A stretch of 64,000 bases of DNA, from NCBI GenBank assembly GCA_028622995.1, contig JAJQJQ010000008.1:6138001-6202000 (forward strand). Reading direction: 5' to 3'. A program made the translations under genes and the position numbers. Below the pieces are notes generated by a model. That model was given only the letters and a program-made list of their open reading frames with translations, did no database searches and was not told where the DNA came from. The DNA comes from Panagrolaimus kolymaensis (lineage: Eukaryota; Nematoda; Chromadorea; Rhabditida; Panagrolaimidae). Below are positions 22,645-34,553 of this stretch, piece after piece; position 1 is the first letter of the stretch; every line of letters begins with the position of its first letter.

Positions 22645-23217
22645 TTATAAAAAGCTTAATGTAAATTAAAAAATTAAATACTTTTTCTTAAAAGGCACTA
22701 TTACCAGCAATCCGTCTTCTTCTTTTTTTGGGTTACAGTAGAAAGTCAAGTGGCAATAAAACAATTCGTGTCAATGTATTTTTTTAATGTTTGATTCACG
22801 AACAAATCCAAAATATTAACATGGTAGTTGAGGAAAAAAAATTCACCTGCTTTACCGCTAATTGGAAAAATAATCAAAAAGAAAGACGCTTTCAAAAATT
22901 TGGAAGTTCATTTCTTTTGCAAAAATATTTTGATAAAACAACTTTGCAAAACAAAACAAAAAGTTACTTTGGGTATATTTTAATTACTTCTTTTTAATTT
23001 ATCTGCTAAATATGTGTATGTTCGAACATAAAAGAGCAGGTTAAAAACGTCAATAATTATAATAAAGACCATAATATAGTTGCAATTTGATGTTTTGTCA
23101 TTTCAACCTAATATTGTATCAATAACATTGTGCCCTGATTAGATCACTAAAACTTGCAAAATAACATATTTTTATACAAAAAAATCAAACAAAACATAAA
23201 AATAAAAATACATAAAA
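22645..23217. other. Intergenic
   Basis: Between convergent genes. A 68-codon frame at 22791-22997 (+) has no homology and lacks gene-like context. Nothing else is seen. Confidence 0.4.
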
Positions 23218-24649
23218 TTAATTATTTTCACCAGCTTTATAGACTCTGTAGAAGGAAAAGCCTATAAAATGAATAGTTTATTACGTATGAAAAGAAAAAA
23301 AACAACTTACATGATGCAACAGATTGAGCACTCATTGTAGAAGTATTAAAATCATTGACTTGAGGAACATCTTCTTCATCCACATTGAGAGAAAATTGAC
23401 TTTGTTGATCACCATCAAGACGTTCTTGACTGAGGCTAGGAATCTCGGTAATTGAACTTTCATCCATATTGAAGAAATATTCAGCTGGTTGATCATTAAA
23501 ACTTTTGAAGCTAGCAAATCCAGATGATTCGTCATCGTCTTCATCCCCAATGTTGGAAAAAGGATTTTCTTGATCTGCAAGATTAAGTTCTTGCAAGAGG
23601 CTAGAAAGTTCAAACAACGAGCTATCTTCTTCATCCATTTTAAGGAGAGGTAAATCTGCTTGATCATCATCATCTGAAAAGAGCATAGAACACTCAAAAA
23701 ATGAGTTATTTTGATCCATCTTAAGAGGAAACTGTTTTCCTTGATCACCGTTACGAAGTTCCCACATGAAGCTAGAACCATCCATTTTAACAGCACATTC
23801 TTTTTCTGGATCAGCATTACCAAGTTCCTCGATGAAGCCAGAATCATCCATTTGAAGAGTAAACTTTTTTACTTGACCGTCGTTAGGGAGTTCCCACATG
23901 AAGTTAGAATCATCCATTTTACGAGCATATTGTTTTTCTTGGTTGTTATTACAAAGTTCCTTGATGAAGCTAGAATCATCCATATTAAGAGCTTGTTGTT
24001 TATCTTTTCCAGCATCACGAAGTCCTTGCATGAAGTTAGAACCACCCATTTTAACAGCACATTCTTTTTCTGGATCATCATTACCAAGTTCCTTCATGAA
24101 GTTAACCATTTTAGAAGCAGATTCTTTATCAGCAGTAATTTTAGGAGTAGATTCCATATCAGCATTGAATGGTTTCCGCATGAAGGTAGAATTATCAGGA
24201 GTAATTCCCTTAGAAGCATCCATATTAACAGTTGAATGTTTTTCTTGATCATCATTATGAAGTTCGGAATTACGAATTTTACCAATAGTAGGTTGTTTTA
24301 GTTGATTAGCATTCTGAAGTTCCCGCTTGAGCCGAGCAACCAAAATTTCTCTTTCTTGAAGATCCTTCTTTACTTGTCCAAATTTTTTGAAGAGATCGGG
24401 ATCATAATTGGTCTTTATTTCAGCGATTTCGGCTTTCAATGCAACATTTTCTCGAGTCAGGTAGTCGATCATATCAACATGTTCACGTTCTTGTTCACAG
24501 GCACGATCCAAAATATCTACGATTCGAGGATATGAGCTAAAAAAGAAAACTAAATTTGAAAAAGAATAAAGAAAATTTTACCAGTTCAAAATTGTATCAC
24601 TGCGAGTAATGGTAGAGGTCGAGGTAAATGAATTAGCAATTGACGACAT
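23218..24649 (-). CDS. Coiled-coil protein with 22-residue tandem repeats
   Basis: Exons (minus): 24649-24582, 24536-23311, 23261-23218, 445 aa. The N-terminal 110 residues form a charged coiled coil (EREHVDMIDYLTRENVALKA...). The middle, roughly residues 160-300, has degenerate 22-residue repeats of form DSxFxxELxNxDxEKxxxxKMD (about five clear copies, more eroded ones outside). An acidic Ser-rich region follows. No enzyme or binding motif is recognised, and there is no signal peptide or membrane segment. A structural or cytoskeletal role is only a guess. The last exon codes 14 residues. Confidence 0.75.
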
Positions 24650-25463
24650 TGCGAGCCCCTGAAAAAAGTAAATGTTGAAGCAAAATAAAAACAACCAAAA
24701 ACGACGCGAAAAAATGCAATAGCTTAATAGAGACAAGGAAATACAAATAAATATGTATGAAAATAAATGATGGAATGTTTATTGGGAGGATGGTAATTTG
24801 AATAAAAAAATAATAAAGCTGTTGAATGATTCGATAAACCAGCAAACAAATTAAATTTAAAAAAGCTAAAATTTACATTGATGAAGCATGGCCTGAAAAT
24901 GGTGCGGAAGCATACCGTAATAAATGACAAAGGCGCCAAATTAAAAGCATTCTTACTTTGTAGTTTTTTTTGGTAAAAAAATTAATTATTTTTTAAAACA
25001 TAAAAAGTGTATCGCTTTAATATGTATTACATTATGAGTTTATTATGTTTGTTATTATCATCATTCAAACTAATAAAAGTTTGGAGTATTTTAAACTTTT
25101 CAAAGAGAATACTTATCTTTTATTTCGTTTTCTAAACATAATAGACTGCTGCTCTTTCAAATTTAGCGATAACTTTCATTTACTCAAGCTGATTTTAATT
25201 TATTCCATACTTTTTTAAGCATTTTAGCTTCTTAATTTGATAAACCAAAATAATTATTCAAAAAAAAAAAGAGTTTCTTTCATGGTTAAAAATTATTTCG
25301 ATTTAAATCAAAGTACTTTCAGATTTGCAAAGGCTTTGTGAGTTTACATGCATAATTATTCCAAATTTTATTTCCTTTTTTATATTTCAATTTTTTTTCT
25401 TCGTTTAATCATTTTTCATATTTATTTTTGGGCTCATTTTTTTCCTCGAAACTTTTAGGAAAA
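24650..25463. promoter_or_regulatory. Divergent intergenic region
   Basis: About 810 AT-rich bases between the coiled-coil gene (minus) and transporter copy B (plus). No gene is recognised, and short frames lack homology. Confidence 0.35.
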
Positions 25464-27532
25464 ATGGATTTTGTAAAACCAACGAAACATTCGCATTTAT
25501 TTTCATTTCGTTCAAGGCGGTTAATAATTGGTAAGAAAAATAGGGCAATCCTTACTGACTTTATTGAGCTAAAAATATCTTCTTTTTTTGTAGGATTGTT
25601 ACTGATGTCAATAATATACTGCTCCATTTCCATGAGATCCCATATTGGTGTGGCAATGGTTTGCATGGTTAATGCTACAGCCGTTCAAGAACTTGCTGAA
25701 CAAAATTCTCCTACAATATCAACTCTATTAAAAGTTACGGAAGAAGCTCCACTTCAGCCACAATGTGCACGAGAAATTAGTTTTAATCAATCAAATGCAA
25801 TTGAAAGTGGATATAAAGTAACTTTGAGATAAGAAGTGTTTTTATAGGGGGAAGATAAATGAATTTTAGGGAACATTTTTATGGTCCACAGAAAAGCAAT
25901 CTCTTTTAATTTCTGCAAGCTTTTATGGAAATTTTATTATTATGTGGTTTGCTGGTTATTTTTCTGATTTATATGGACCAAAAATTGTTTCATTGATAGG
26001 CGTTTTGGGAATGTCAACTGCAATCGTTTTAACTCCAACTGTAGCATCATGGAATTATTATGGATTTGTTGCATTACGAATGATTTTTGGCATATTTGAA
26101 GTAGTTTTTTAGTTCAAATCCTTTAATTACATGAATGATTTTAGAGTCCAGCACTTCCATCTGTTTCAGCTATGGCTGCACGATGGTTTCCAGCTTCGGA
26201 AAGAAGCACCATCGCTGCTTTAATAACTTCTGGAAATCAACTTGCGGCATCCATTGGTGTTGTAATTGCAACAAATCTTTGTTCCGTTAATTTTTTGGGT
26301 GGTTGGCCTTTGATTTTTTATCTCGCTGGTAAGATTTAATGATTGATGCCTTTAATTTTTGGCTTCTTTTTTGTAGCCTTTCTCGGATATACTTGGGTCA
26401 TTCTTTGGGGCTTCTTAGCAACTGATTCACCAAGCGATAGCAAATTTTTAACACAAAAAGAAAAGGATTATCTTTTCGAAGAAAATGGAAAACATCATCA
26501 AAGCTCGGCACAACGTCGAAGATCTGGCCATAAAATGCCGTTGAAGCAAATGATATTTTCCACTGCAACTTTGGCTGTTGTTGCGGGGCAATTTTCTTTT
26601 AATTTTACAAACACTATGATGCAATCTTATTTACCTTCATATTCTCGTGATGTTTTAATGTTGGATTTGAAGGAAGTAAGTGAAATAAAAAAATGAAATA
26701 CGAAGTTAATCATTGTTTTAGAATGGAATTTTCACTGCTTTGCCATTTTTTGTTCAACTCATAAGTAAAAATGTATGTGGAATATTTGCAGATTTTTGTA
26801 AGCGAAAAAAGATTTTATCTCCAACGACTTCTTGCAAAATTTTTCAATCCATGGGTAATCTCAATATTCTTTGATTGAATTAAACTCAAATAAATTCCTT
26901 TATTTTACAGCTTCATTTGGTTGTGGCATAATTTATGCAATTATGGCACTATATGTTGATTGTTCGAAAACAACCGAAGCTTTAATTTTAATGGGATTCT
27001 TCGGTGCATTTCTTGGTGGAATGATTCCAGGAAGTTTTACTGCGAGTCTTTCCATTGCTCCAATGTATGCTGGAATGATTGCTTCGTTTACTCTTATTTC
27101 AGGAGCATTTGGAAATATTTTAGCTCCAGCAATCGTTGGATTCCTTGTTGAAAAAGTAAACCATTAAAAGAGCAAAGTTTGAAAGAAACGAAAAATTATT
27201 TTTAGGGAACTCGATTTGAATGGGGAATGGTTTTTGGATTTTGTGTTTTGGTTAATTTTATTGGTGGAATTGTGTTTTTAATTTTTGGCACAGGTAAGTA
27301 AAGACCCAATTTTACAAGTGATTAACAATATTTTAACTTTTTTATTTGAGTACTACCTAGTGAAAACCTTTTTTGTGTCATGAAAAAAATTATTTTAGCC
27401 AAAATTCAACCATGGGGCATGCCACCTGAACCAGCTAAACCTGAAATTGCTATAATTCCCGACCCAGAAATTCTTCCTGAAATTATTGAAGAAGGAGCAC
27501 ATGTTAAAAAAGCAACGTTGCATCGATTATAA
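25464..27532 (+). CDS. SLC17-type major facilitator transporter, copy B
   Basis: Nine exons: 25464-25530, 25594-25817, 25870-26100, 26145-26328, 26377-26675, 26722-26854, 26911-27155, 27206-27293, 27399-27532, 534 aa. It shares SMRSHIGVAMVCMVNAT, GNFIIMWFAGYFSDLYGPK, MAARWFPASERS and GWPLIFYLAG with copy A. Six exons have the same length as their partners (231, 184, 133, 245, 88) or the same summed length (299 versus 143+156), so the two arose by duplication followed by one intron gain or loss. The N- and C-termini differ: this copy ends in an acidic Pro-rich tail. Substrate is unknown. The ATG at 25464 is chosen over an upstream non-ATG extension. Confidence 0.9.
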
Positions 27533-27695
27533 AATGAATCATTTTTATTTTTCCAAAAAGAAATTTTTAAAGAATCAAATATAAAAAACGGGTCAAAATT
27601 GTTTTAAAGAAAAAACAAGCAAACATGTTATTTTTTGTGAATTGTTAAAAGCAATATTTTTGGGTTTAATTAATTTGAAAATAAATCATTATTTT

Positions 27696-28697
27696 TTAAT
27701 TAGGAAAATAAGCTTCAGCCAAAACGGTGTAATAGGGCGCTCCAGGTTCCATTGTTAGAGTACAAATTTGAAGTTCTAAAACAATTTACAATAAGCTTTT
27801 GACATCAAATCGATATGAGAAAAAACTTACTGACGGGACTTGAATGTCCCATATTTGTATTATTACTCAATAAAAAATCCCATTTATGTCTTAATTCAGA
27901 ATAATCCAAAGTTAATAAAGTCATATGAGGTCGATATGAAAATTTATTGCGAGGCTCAAAACCAAAAGATTTGAAAATTTCATTGGTTTTTACTATAAAA
28001 AAACAATATAAAAGAATATTATTTTGGCTACAACGTTTCATACCATGATATTTTGTTAGGATGTCGGTTGCCTTGGGATCAGGCGTTGAGACAAGATTTA
28101 AATCTCCAAAGGCTTCAATTTTTCGAAACTTAATATTTAATGGTCCGTAAAATGCATATGACATTGAAGCAGCAAATTCAAGGGCTGCTTTGGCTCTTAA
28201 AAGTGTTAAACTAATATGTAATTAAGAAAATGCAACATCAACTCGAAGTTGCGTTTTAATCCGAAAAAAAAAATACGTTAAAGTATTATCACTCGAAACA
28301 AAATTTTATAAATATTTTCAAATTTTTTCCCATTGGATAAATTTTGCTTTATTCTCTTTTCTCAATCATTTTCCATGGTTAAAAAAGATAGCTTACGTTT
28401 CCATATCATCAACATAAAACAAATCAAAGGTAACGTGTAAAGAAGTTAATGATTGAAAACTGGTATTAAATCGAGGTTCAACATTTAAAAGCTTTTGCTG
28501 CAATTTGTACACATGCTTTTGAACCTGTAACGAACCAAATAGTTAATGGCAACAAAAAAGAAGACAATAGGAATTACATTTTGGTCTTCTATATGAAGAG
28601 TAACAAAAACATTTGCATCTGGAAGATCATTAACAGGAGTTTTTTGGATGCTGATTGAAATCAATGACAAAAACAGCAAAATATGCAGCAGTAGCAT
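27696..28697 (-). CDS. Secreted 2H phosphoesterase (AKAP7/LigT-like)
   Basis: Exons (minus): 28697-28578, 28524-28397, 28195-28044, 27992-27831, 27775-27696, 213 aa. A signal peptide (LLLHILLFLSLISIS) precedes a 2H phosphoesterase fold with both catalytic H-x-T motifs: LHVTF at His70/Thr72 and PHMTL at His156/Thr158, the pair that defines the superfamily (2',3'- or 2',5'-cyclic nucleotide and RNA-end chemistry). Most relatives with the AKAP7-like arrangement are intracellular, so the signal peptide is unusual. The substrate cannot be deduced. Exon 3 uses a TTTTAAG acceptor, and all phases close. Confidence 0.8.
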
Positions 28698-29405
28698 TTT
28701 TCCAAACTAACTAACCTTTTCTCATTGCCCAACAAAAAATAAATCAAGCTCTTTGACCTTCACTCGCTTAAATGTGAAGAAAAGGCCAAGAACAAAATGT
28801 TTTGATGTGTTTAGACACTCACATTTTGTGATTAAACAATTGCATGTTCTCTTCTTATTTTGTTATGCAAAACAGCTGCGATAAGAAAGAGAAAAAAAAA
28901 CTTGAACATTACTAACATTTGTTTTCGGCAACTATGATTCATGAGATTGCATGTTTATTGAGAGAAATCAGACATTTATGATAAACAATGACTGCAATAT
29001 AAGTGCGTATGAAGTTATTCATAATGATTAAAGCGATATTGAAAGTTGCGATTTGCAAGAAAACCCTAAAATTGTGTCATTTTTTGCACAGATACATACC
29101 ACAGCCTTCCACAACATCAAAATTTTTCAAAATCTACAGAAAAACTATTAAAAAATTGTTTCAACTTTTTTTATTAGGTCTTTCATATGTCATTTGCCTT
29201 CTAAGGGCAATTTTTTGTTTATGAGTTGGACAATCACAACAGAAGAAAGCAAAGTAAACGCTGATAATAAAATGCATCCATCTTTCAAAAAACAATTTCA
29301 AAAACAAGTCTGACAAAACAACTGTTGAACGTTATTTAAAAGAGTTTATAAGCAACTGCTTTTGTTGACCTCATTGAATTCCAGCTTATTACTCTGAGTT
29401 TAAAA
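28698..29405. promoter_or_regulatory. Divergent intergenic region
   Basis: About 700 bases between the phosphoesterase (minus) and the lectin gene (plus). Nothing recognisable apart from short frames without homology. Confidence 0.35.
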
Positions 29406-29925
29406 ATGTTAAACTATGTGTTTATAATAGTCGTCTTTGCGCTGTTACTGCTAATTTATGTGGAATCGAAAGAATGTAAAGGCGGTTATTTTTATTTTGA
29501 AAGCACCGATTCATGTTATGGCCGAAGCTTTAATTACATCGGACAATGGAAAGATGCGGAAGAAAATTGTCAAAAAGAAGATGGACATTTAGCATCGATT
29601 CATAGCAAAGAAGAAGCTGGCTTCATTTCAGGTTTCATTTCCTTATAATTTAACTTGCACAAATTTATATGAAATTCTAGATATTCCCATTTATGGGTCC
29701 AATCAAATGTGGATAGGTCTTTCTAATCATGGTGGAAAATGGAGATGGAGTGATGAAACAAAATTTGATTTTGCAAGTTGGGATGCCGATCCTTCAGGTG
29801 AATTTCCAAAATGCGTCGTCTTTCATGATGGAATTTTTTTTGAAGTTGAATGCGAAGAAGTTGGAAAATTCCATTTTTCAATTTGTAAAAAAGCACCTTT
29901 AGAAATTAAATATACACTTTTATAA
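29406..29925 (+). CDS. Secreted C-type lectin domain protein
   Basis: Exons 29406-29631 and 29681-29925 around a 49-base intron, 156 aa. A signal peptide (YVFIIVVFALLLLIYV) leads directly to one C-type lectin domain: ECKGGYFYFESTDSCY opening, W-x2-A-x3-C (WKDAEENC), LASIHSKEEAGF, WIGL, KWRWSDETKFDFASW and closing cysteines near the C-terminus. The loop residues after SW (DADPSGEF) do not include an obvious EPN or QPD, so calcium-dependent sugar binding is doubtful. Such proteins are abundant in nematode immunity and gut surfaces. Confidence 0.9.
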
Positions 29926-30156
29926 ATTACCTGCAAAATTATTGTTATTTTTCAATAATTGTCACAAAAATATGCTAACATTGTGAACAACTCTGAACTA
30001 TCCATTTTTGTAGCTTAGAATCCGATTTTTATTGATGATTTTATTTTTTACATAATTTTAAAAGCATATTACAACAATAAATAAATAAAACAAACAGTAG
30101 AGAACCCTTTAAAAACAACGATAAACATAAAAGAGAAACTCGTAGAAGCCATACAA

Positions 30157-31528
30157 TCAGGTAGAGACTTGTTCACTTTCAGATGGAGATCTTATGGTTT
30201 TAGGTGGTGGCATATGAGCGCTTATAGCAGCTAATCGAGCTGCTAGCACACTCATGTTAGATTCATCGACCTTTGATTTTTGAATATGAACCCATGGAGT
30301 TACTAAAAATTCTTTAGATAAAAGTAATTTGATTCATAAAAAACTTACTGTGAGCTCCACAGGGCTTTCCTTCATCACCCATGCATACTCTTCTACCCCA
30401 CATAAATTGTCCAAGTTTTTCGTTGCATTTGGGACAAGAAATCTGAAACAAAGCTTTCAATACAATGATTTCAAACTTCAAACACTTACTTTTCCTTGAT
30501 ATTCTTCAACATGCATCCATTTCATAGGCGTAATTAAATAATCAAATGAGCAAAGTTCAGGTGTTTGAAGTTCTTCAGAATGATCAATTTCTTCTTCATT
30601 TATTGAACCAATGGTATGTCGCAAAATATGAGTATCATAAAATAAATCAGTTCGGCATTTTCGGCATCGATATCTTTTATGAGCAATATCTTTTTGATGT
30701 TCGAGATCAATCTTTTTTATTCTTTCACGTAATTCATCATCAGAATTTTCATCACTTTTTCTTGTGTGTGGAAGGTTTCCAGTATCAGCACAAAAATTAC
30801 GATAATGAGTTGATTTTGAAAGTGATTCAGCATCAGCTTTGTAACCAAGTTGACGGAAGATTGCTAATTGACGAATGAAGGATTGATTTGGACTAAAAAA
30901 GTACGGTATAATGAAGGAAAAATAAAAATCAAAGGTTGGATTTAGGTTGGCAATAAACAAATAAAAGCTCTTTACATCGACTTAGAAAAAGAATTTACCA
31001 TGCAATAGGTCGACTATTTTGAATAAACATTATAGCTTTTGATGGATTCCATTCATGTTTTTTCATAAGATAAGCAGCTACAACAGCAATAGATCGAGAT
31101 ACTCCAACTTCACTAAAATTCAACCGTTATTATTCAGAGCTTAAAAACTTGTCATTTTTTAGAAGGCATTTTTACTAAACATTTCAAAAAACAATGATGA
31201 CAAACAAATCTTTCCAAAAATCAAAACTTTGTTATAAACGTAAAACATACCAATGAACCAAAATATTTCCACCAGAATTCAAAACTTTATCAATGTAAGC
31301 GATCGCATCTTCAAGAACATTATTACCAAGTAAATCTTGAGAAAGCATATCCATCATAAAAACAAATTTGTATCGAATATTTGATATTCTAGCGGTATCA
31401 GGTATAGGCATTCCAGATGTTGTTAAAACATAACTTATTCCAAGTTCTTGAATCTTCTTTTTTCCTCTTTCAGAAATAACTGAAGCAGCATCAGAAATAT
31501 AAATACCATCACAAATTTTGTCAATCAT
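30157..31528 (-). CDS. DUSP12: DUSP12/YVH1 dual-specificity phosphatase with zinc-binding tail
   Basis: Exons (minus): 31528-31251, 31112-30999, 30892-30490, 30442-30349, 30302-30157, 344 aa (human DUSP12 is about 340). The phosphatase domain occupies about 1-145; the active-site cysteine (HC-EVGVSR, Cys93-Arg99) is assembled across the first intron, so unspliced sequence misleadingly shows HWY. The C-terminal zinc module has CRKC, CPKC and CG-H ligand pairs and the YQGK-ISCPKC junction. The YVH1 family acts in 60S ribosome maturation by releasing Mrt4, and the zinc module is the essential part in yeast. A partial paralogue lies at 33814-34308. Confidence 0.93.
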
Positions 31529-33813
31529 AATGAAATTCTATCAATAAATAGACGAACCCTGCAAAAAAATAATTGTAGACACATTATGAAGAAACAACAA
31601 ACATCATAAGCAGCGATAAGCTTAAAACAATATTAATGGCAATAAAAAATGGGGAGGTGAGGAAGGAAAGTGGTTAATAGCTTTTTCCTCATCATTACCA
31701 AAGAAGACAAAACACGAAGAAAAAAATTACACACACAATAAAAGTTCAAACAAAACATATGGATTACATGTGATCTCAAGGCTATGGCAAGACATCGGTT
31801 AATTAATAAGAGATAAAACCGATTAAAATTAAATGAAGTCGAAAAGCAAGTCAGTTTTAATAAATTATACCCCATCTCAAAAACTAAGAAAATTCTCTTG
31901 CTAATTTAGGAAGCAAAGTTAATACGATTTCATTTTCTATAGAAGCAACCATTAAAGAAAAAGCATAAAAGGATTAACAATGTTGACGAAGTTAATGAAT
32001 TGACTGGTTAATGTCAAAGATTGATAAATTATCGTTAAAATAAGCTTTTTTCTAATCGAAAAAAAAAATATCATCAGACAGTAGCAAACAAAATCAAACG
32101 AAAAGCAAAATGATAACCGCCAAAAAAACCATTGAGTCACGCAAAAAATCAATAGACACGAAAGAGAGAAAAAAGAGGAAGCATAATTAAAACGGGTGAT
32201 GAGTTTCATTTTCCTTTCAAATAATTTTTTTAAAAAAGGAAAAGGAGGAACTCGTTTTATAAATTTTATAGCCCCTTTAAAATTCAATGAGTTAAAAAAA
32301 TAAGAAACTCAAAATAAGGATGGATGACCCTTTTTTCTATTTGTTTATAAGATTAAAAGTCAAATGATTCTTCGCAACAACATCATCATTAAAAAATAAA
32401 GAAAAGTCAGTAGTTTATATTAGAAAAATACTCGCTCCTTAAAAAAGAATTAAACTTTGGTGGATTGATAAGAAGCTTTTTTCGCTACTGGAATATGCAA
32501 ACAATGGGAAAATCATACGGCAAAAAATACATAAAATGGGCATTTTGCTTCAGAAAAAAGTAATAAAAAATATGGAAGCAAATGCATGAGCAAAATAAGA
32601 ATGATTATTTATTTTATTAGAATTTGAGAAAAATAAAATTCCGAAAGTTTAATCATTACAGTATCACAAAAAAAAAGAAAGAAAAGAATATGATGAGAAA
32701 AATAAAAAATTTCGTCGATGATAACCGCTTCGATAATATTTAAGCAAAATATGAGTTCAAAGTAACAACAACCTATCCTTTTAACTATGCAGCCGCGCCA
32801 TTTTCTTTGCCAAAAATGATACACCTTTATAATCACAAAATTCGACTAACTCAAAAGTAACTCAAAAAAGTAATGAACTAACTTTACTATAGTCAAGCAA
32901 AACCTTTTGTGCGACACTTTGGGTATTCAAAAAAGTGGGCTTAGATTATTTGAGAAAAGGATGATCGGATTAGGCAAAGATTAGTGATAACAACAAAAAG
33001 AAATCGTATTTAAAATGAAAAAATAGTTTTAAAAAATATGTCATCATCATCTTTTTTTTAAACAGCTTTAAAATCAATGTGTTATTTGGACAATGAAAAA
33101 AACATGAAAGGAGGTAGAGGAAAGACTCTAATCGCAATAAAAAGAATGGAGGCAAAAGGAGTGGTGTTCTTTTTTATACAATGTGTTATTATGACGTTGA
33201 TAAGTCAAAAAAAAGAAAGAAAAAAGAAACAATTGAGTCAAATATGGTTTTTAAAAAAAGAGGTTAGTTTGATTCTTTTTAGAAGAGAAAGTTAAAGTCA
33301 AGTTAATAGGAAGAGGCAAAAAAGGTTCGATTATACAGTAAATTAATCCAAGCAAAAAAATAAAATCTCTAAAGCTAGATTAAAATAAAATTTGATTGCA
33401 AGAAAGCATCCTAAACTAGCAAAAGAAAAATAAAAGGAGTTTTCAAAATGATTCAAATGAATCAAGCAACAAAAAAAAGCGGGTAAAAAAAACAAACGCT
33501 AATGTTTCTTCTTCGGCTGCTTTCAAGATCTTTTGGAGCACACATGGTGAAGCTGATTCATTTTTTGGCCCTTGGTAACTTTGTTTTTTTTATTCTTCCA
33601 AAAAAGTCATTCATTATTGCATGCGTAATTTTGGTTAACACAAAAAATGAATAAAAACCTTTCGAGGAAATGAAAAAATTATGAACAAAAATAATAAAAG
33701 TGAAAAAAACACGAGTAAACTTGCTTTTGCTTAAATCACAAATAAATAATGTTTTATAAAACAAAAAATAAAAACACTATACAAAGAAAACAAGAATTAA
33801 AAAACAAAGGAAA
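31529..33813. other. 2.3-kb gene-free stretch
   Basis: Very AT-rich with scattered short open frames, none with recognisable homology. I see no RNA gene, array or inverted repeat. It lies between DUSP12 and its zinc-domain paralogue, so it may contain decayed remains of the duplicated block, but I found no alignable phosphatase-domain remnant. Confidence 0.4.
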
Positions 33814-34308
33814 TCATGCATGAACATTCTCCAATTTTTCTATCACAGTAAGCGCAGTTGGTAATTGAGCATGAAGTTCGATACCATTTAAATAAGATTC
33901 ATCCACCTTTGATTTTTGAATATGAATCCATGGCATTACTAAAAAGGTAAAGAAAATTAAGCATAAGAGATACAACCAAAATTAAAACATACAATGTCTT
34001 CCACATCGACGTCCTTCATCTCCCATGCAATCTTTTCCACCCCAATTGTATTGTCCAAGTTTATCATTACATTTTGGGCAGCAAATCTGAAATTACCGTA
34101 GCTAGTCACATCATAAAAAACAAAAATTTCAATTTACTTTTCCTTGATATTCATCGAGTTTCATCCATTTGAGAGGTTGAATAATAAAATTAAACGTGCA
34201 TTCTTCGATGTTATCATCGTCTTGACCACGAGGATGTTTGACTATGTGAATATCATAAAATAAATCACTTCGGCACTTTCGGCATCTGTATTTCTTTTCT
34301 GTTGCCAT
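33814..34308 (-). CDS. Stand-alone DUSP12-type zinc-binding domain protein
   Basis: Exons (minus): 34308-34138, 34086-33993, 33938-33814, 129 aa. It aligns with the C-terminal half of DUSP12 at 30157-31528: KKYRCRKCRSDLFYDIHI, then F-x-x-QPLKWMKLDEYQGK, CCPKCNDKLGQYNWGGKDCMGDEGRRCGRH and PWIHIQKSKVDES. The middle exon is 94 bases in both, with the same phases. The phosphatase domain is absent and all zinc ligands are kept. In yeast Yvh1 the zinc domain alone can support ribosome assembly, so a ribosome-biogenesis role is plausible but inferred. The start ATG at 34308 follows a non-ATG frame of a few codons. Confidence 0.82.
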
Positions 34309-34553
34309 TTTTAACACAATATTATGTATGCAAACCTAAAATAAGGAAGATGTAAGTAAATCAGTGACAAAGTTAAAGTAAGTAGGATATACGCGAAAAT
34401 AAACACAATGAAATAAAAAATCGAAAGCTTTATTGTTATTATTAATTTATTCCATAAATACTGCAAAACATAAAATAACTAATACTAAAATCTAGCACCC
34501 TTCACCAAACAAATACATAAAAGCAAAAATTTCATAGGTTTAAAAATTTAGTA

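Noticed and set aside
23711..24248. Plus-strand frames with repeated peptides
   Set aside because: Antisense to the 22-residue repeats of the coiled-coil gene.
25428..25463. N-terminal extension of transporter copy B
   Set aside because: It begins with a non-ATG codon; copy A starts at an equivalent ATG position.
29685..29925. EPN/QPD sugar-binding motif in the C-type lectin
   Set aside because: I could not find either tripeptide in the expected loop, so no ligand class is claimed.
31232..31260. DUSP12 apparently lacking the catalytic cysteine (HWY)
   Set aside because: The intron splits the Cys codon; after splicing the motif is HCEVGVSR.
31529..33813. Small open frames of 60-110 codons
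   Set aside because: All are AT-rich, Phe/Leu/Lys-dominated and on both strands, without splice context or homology.
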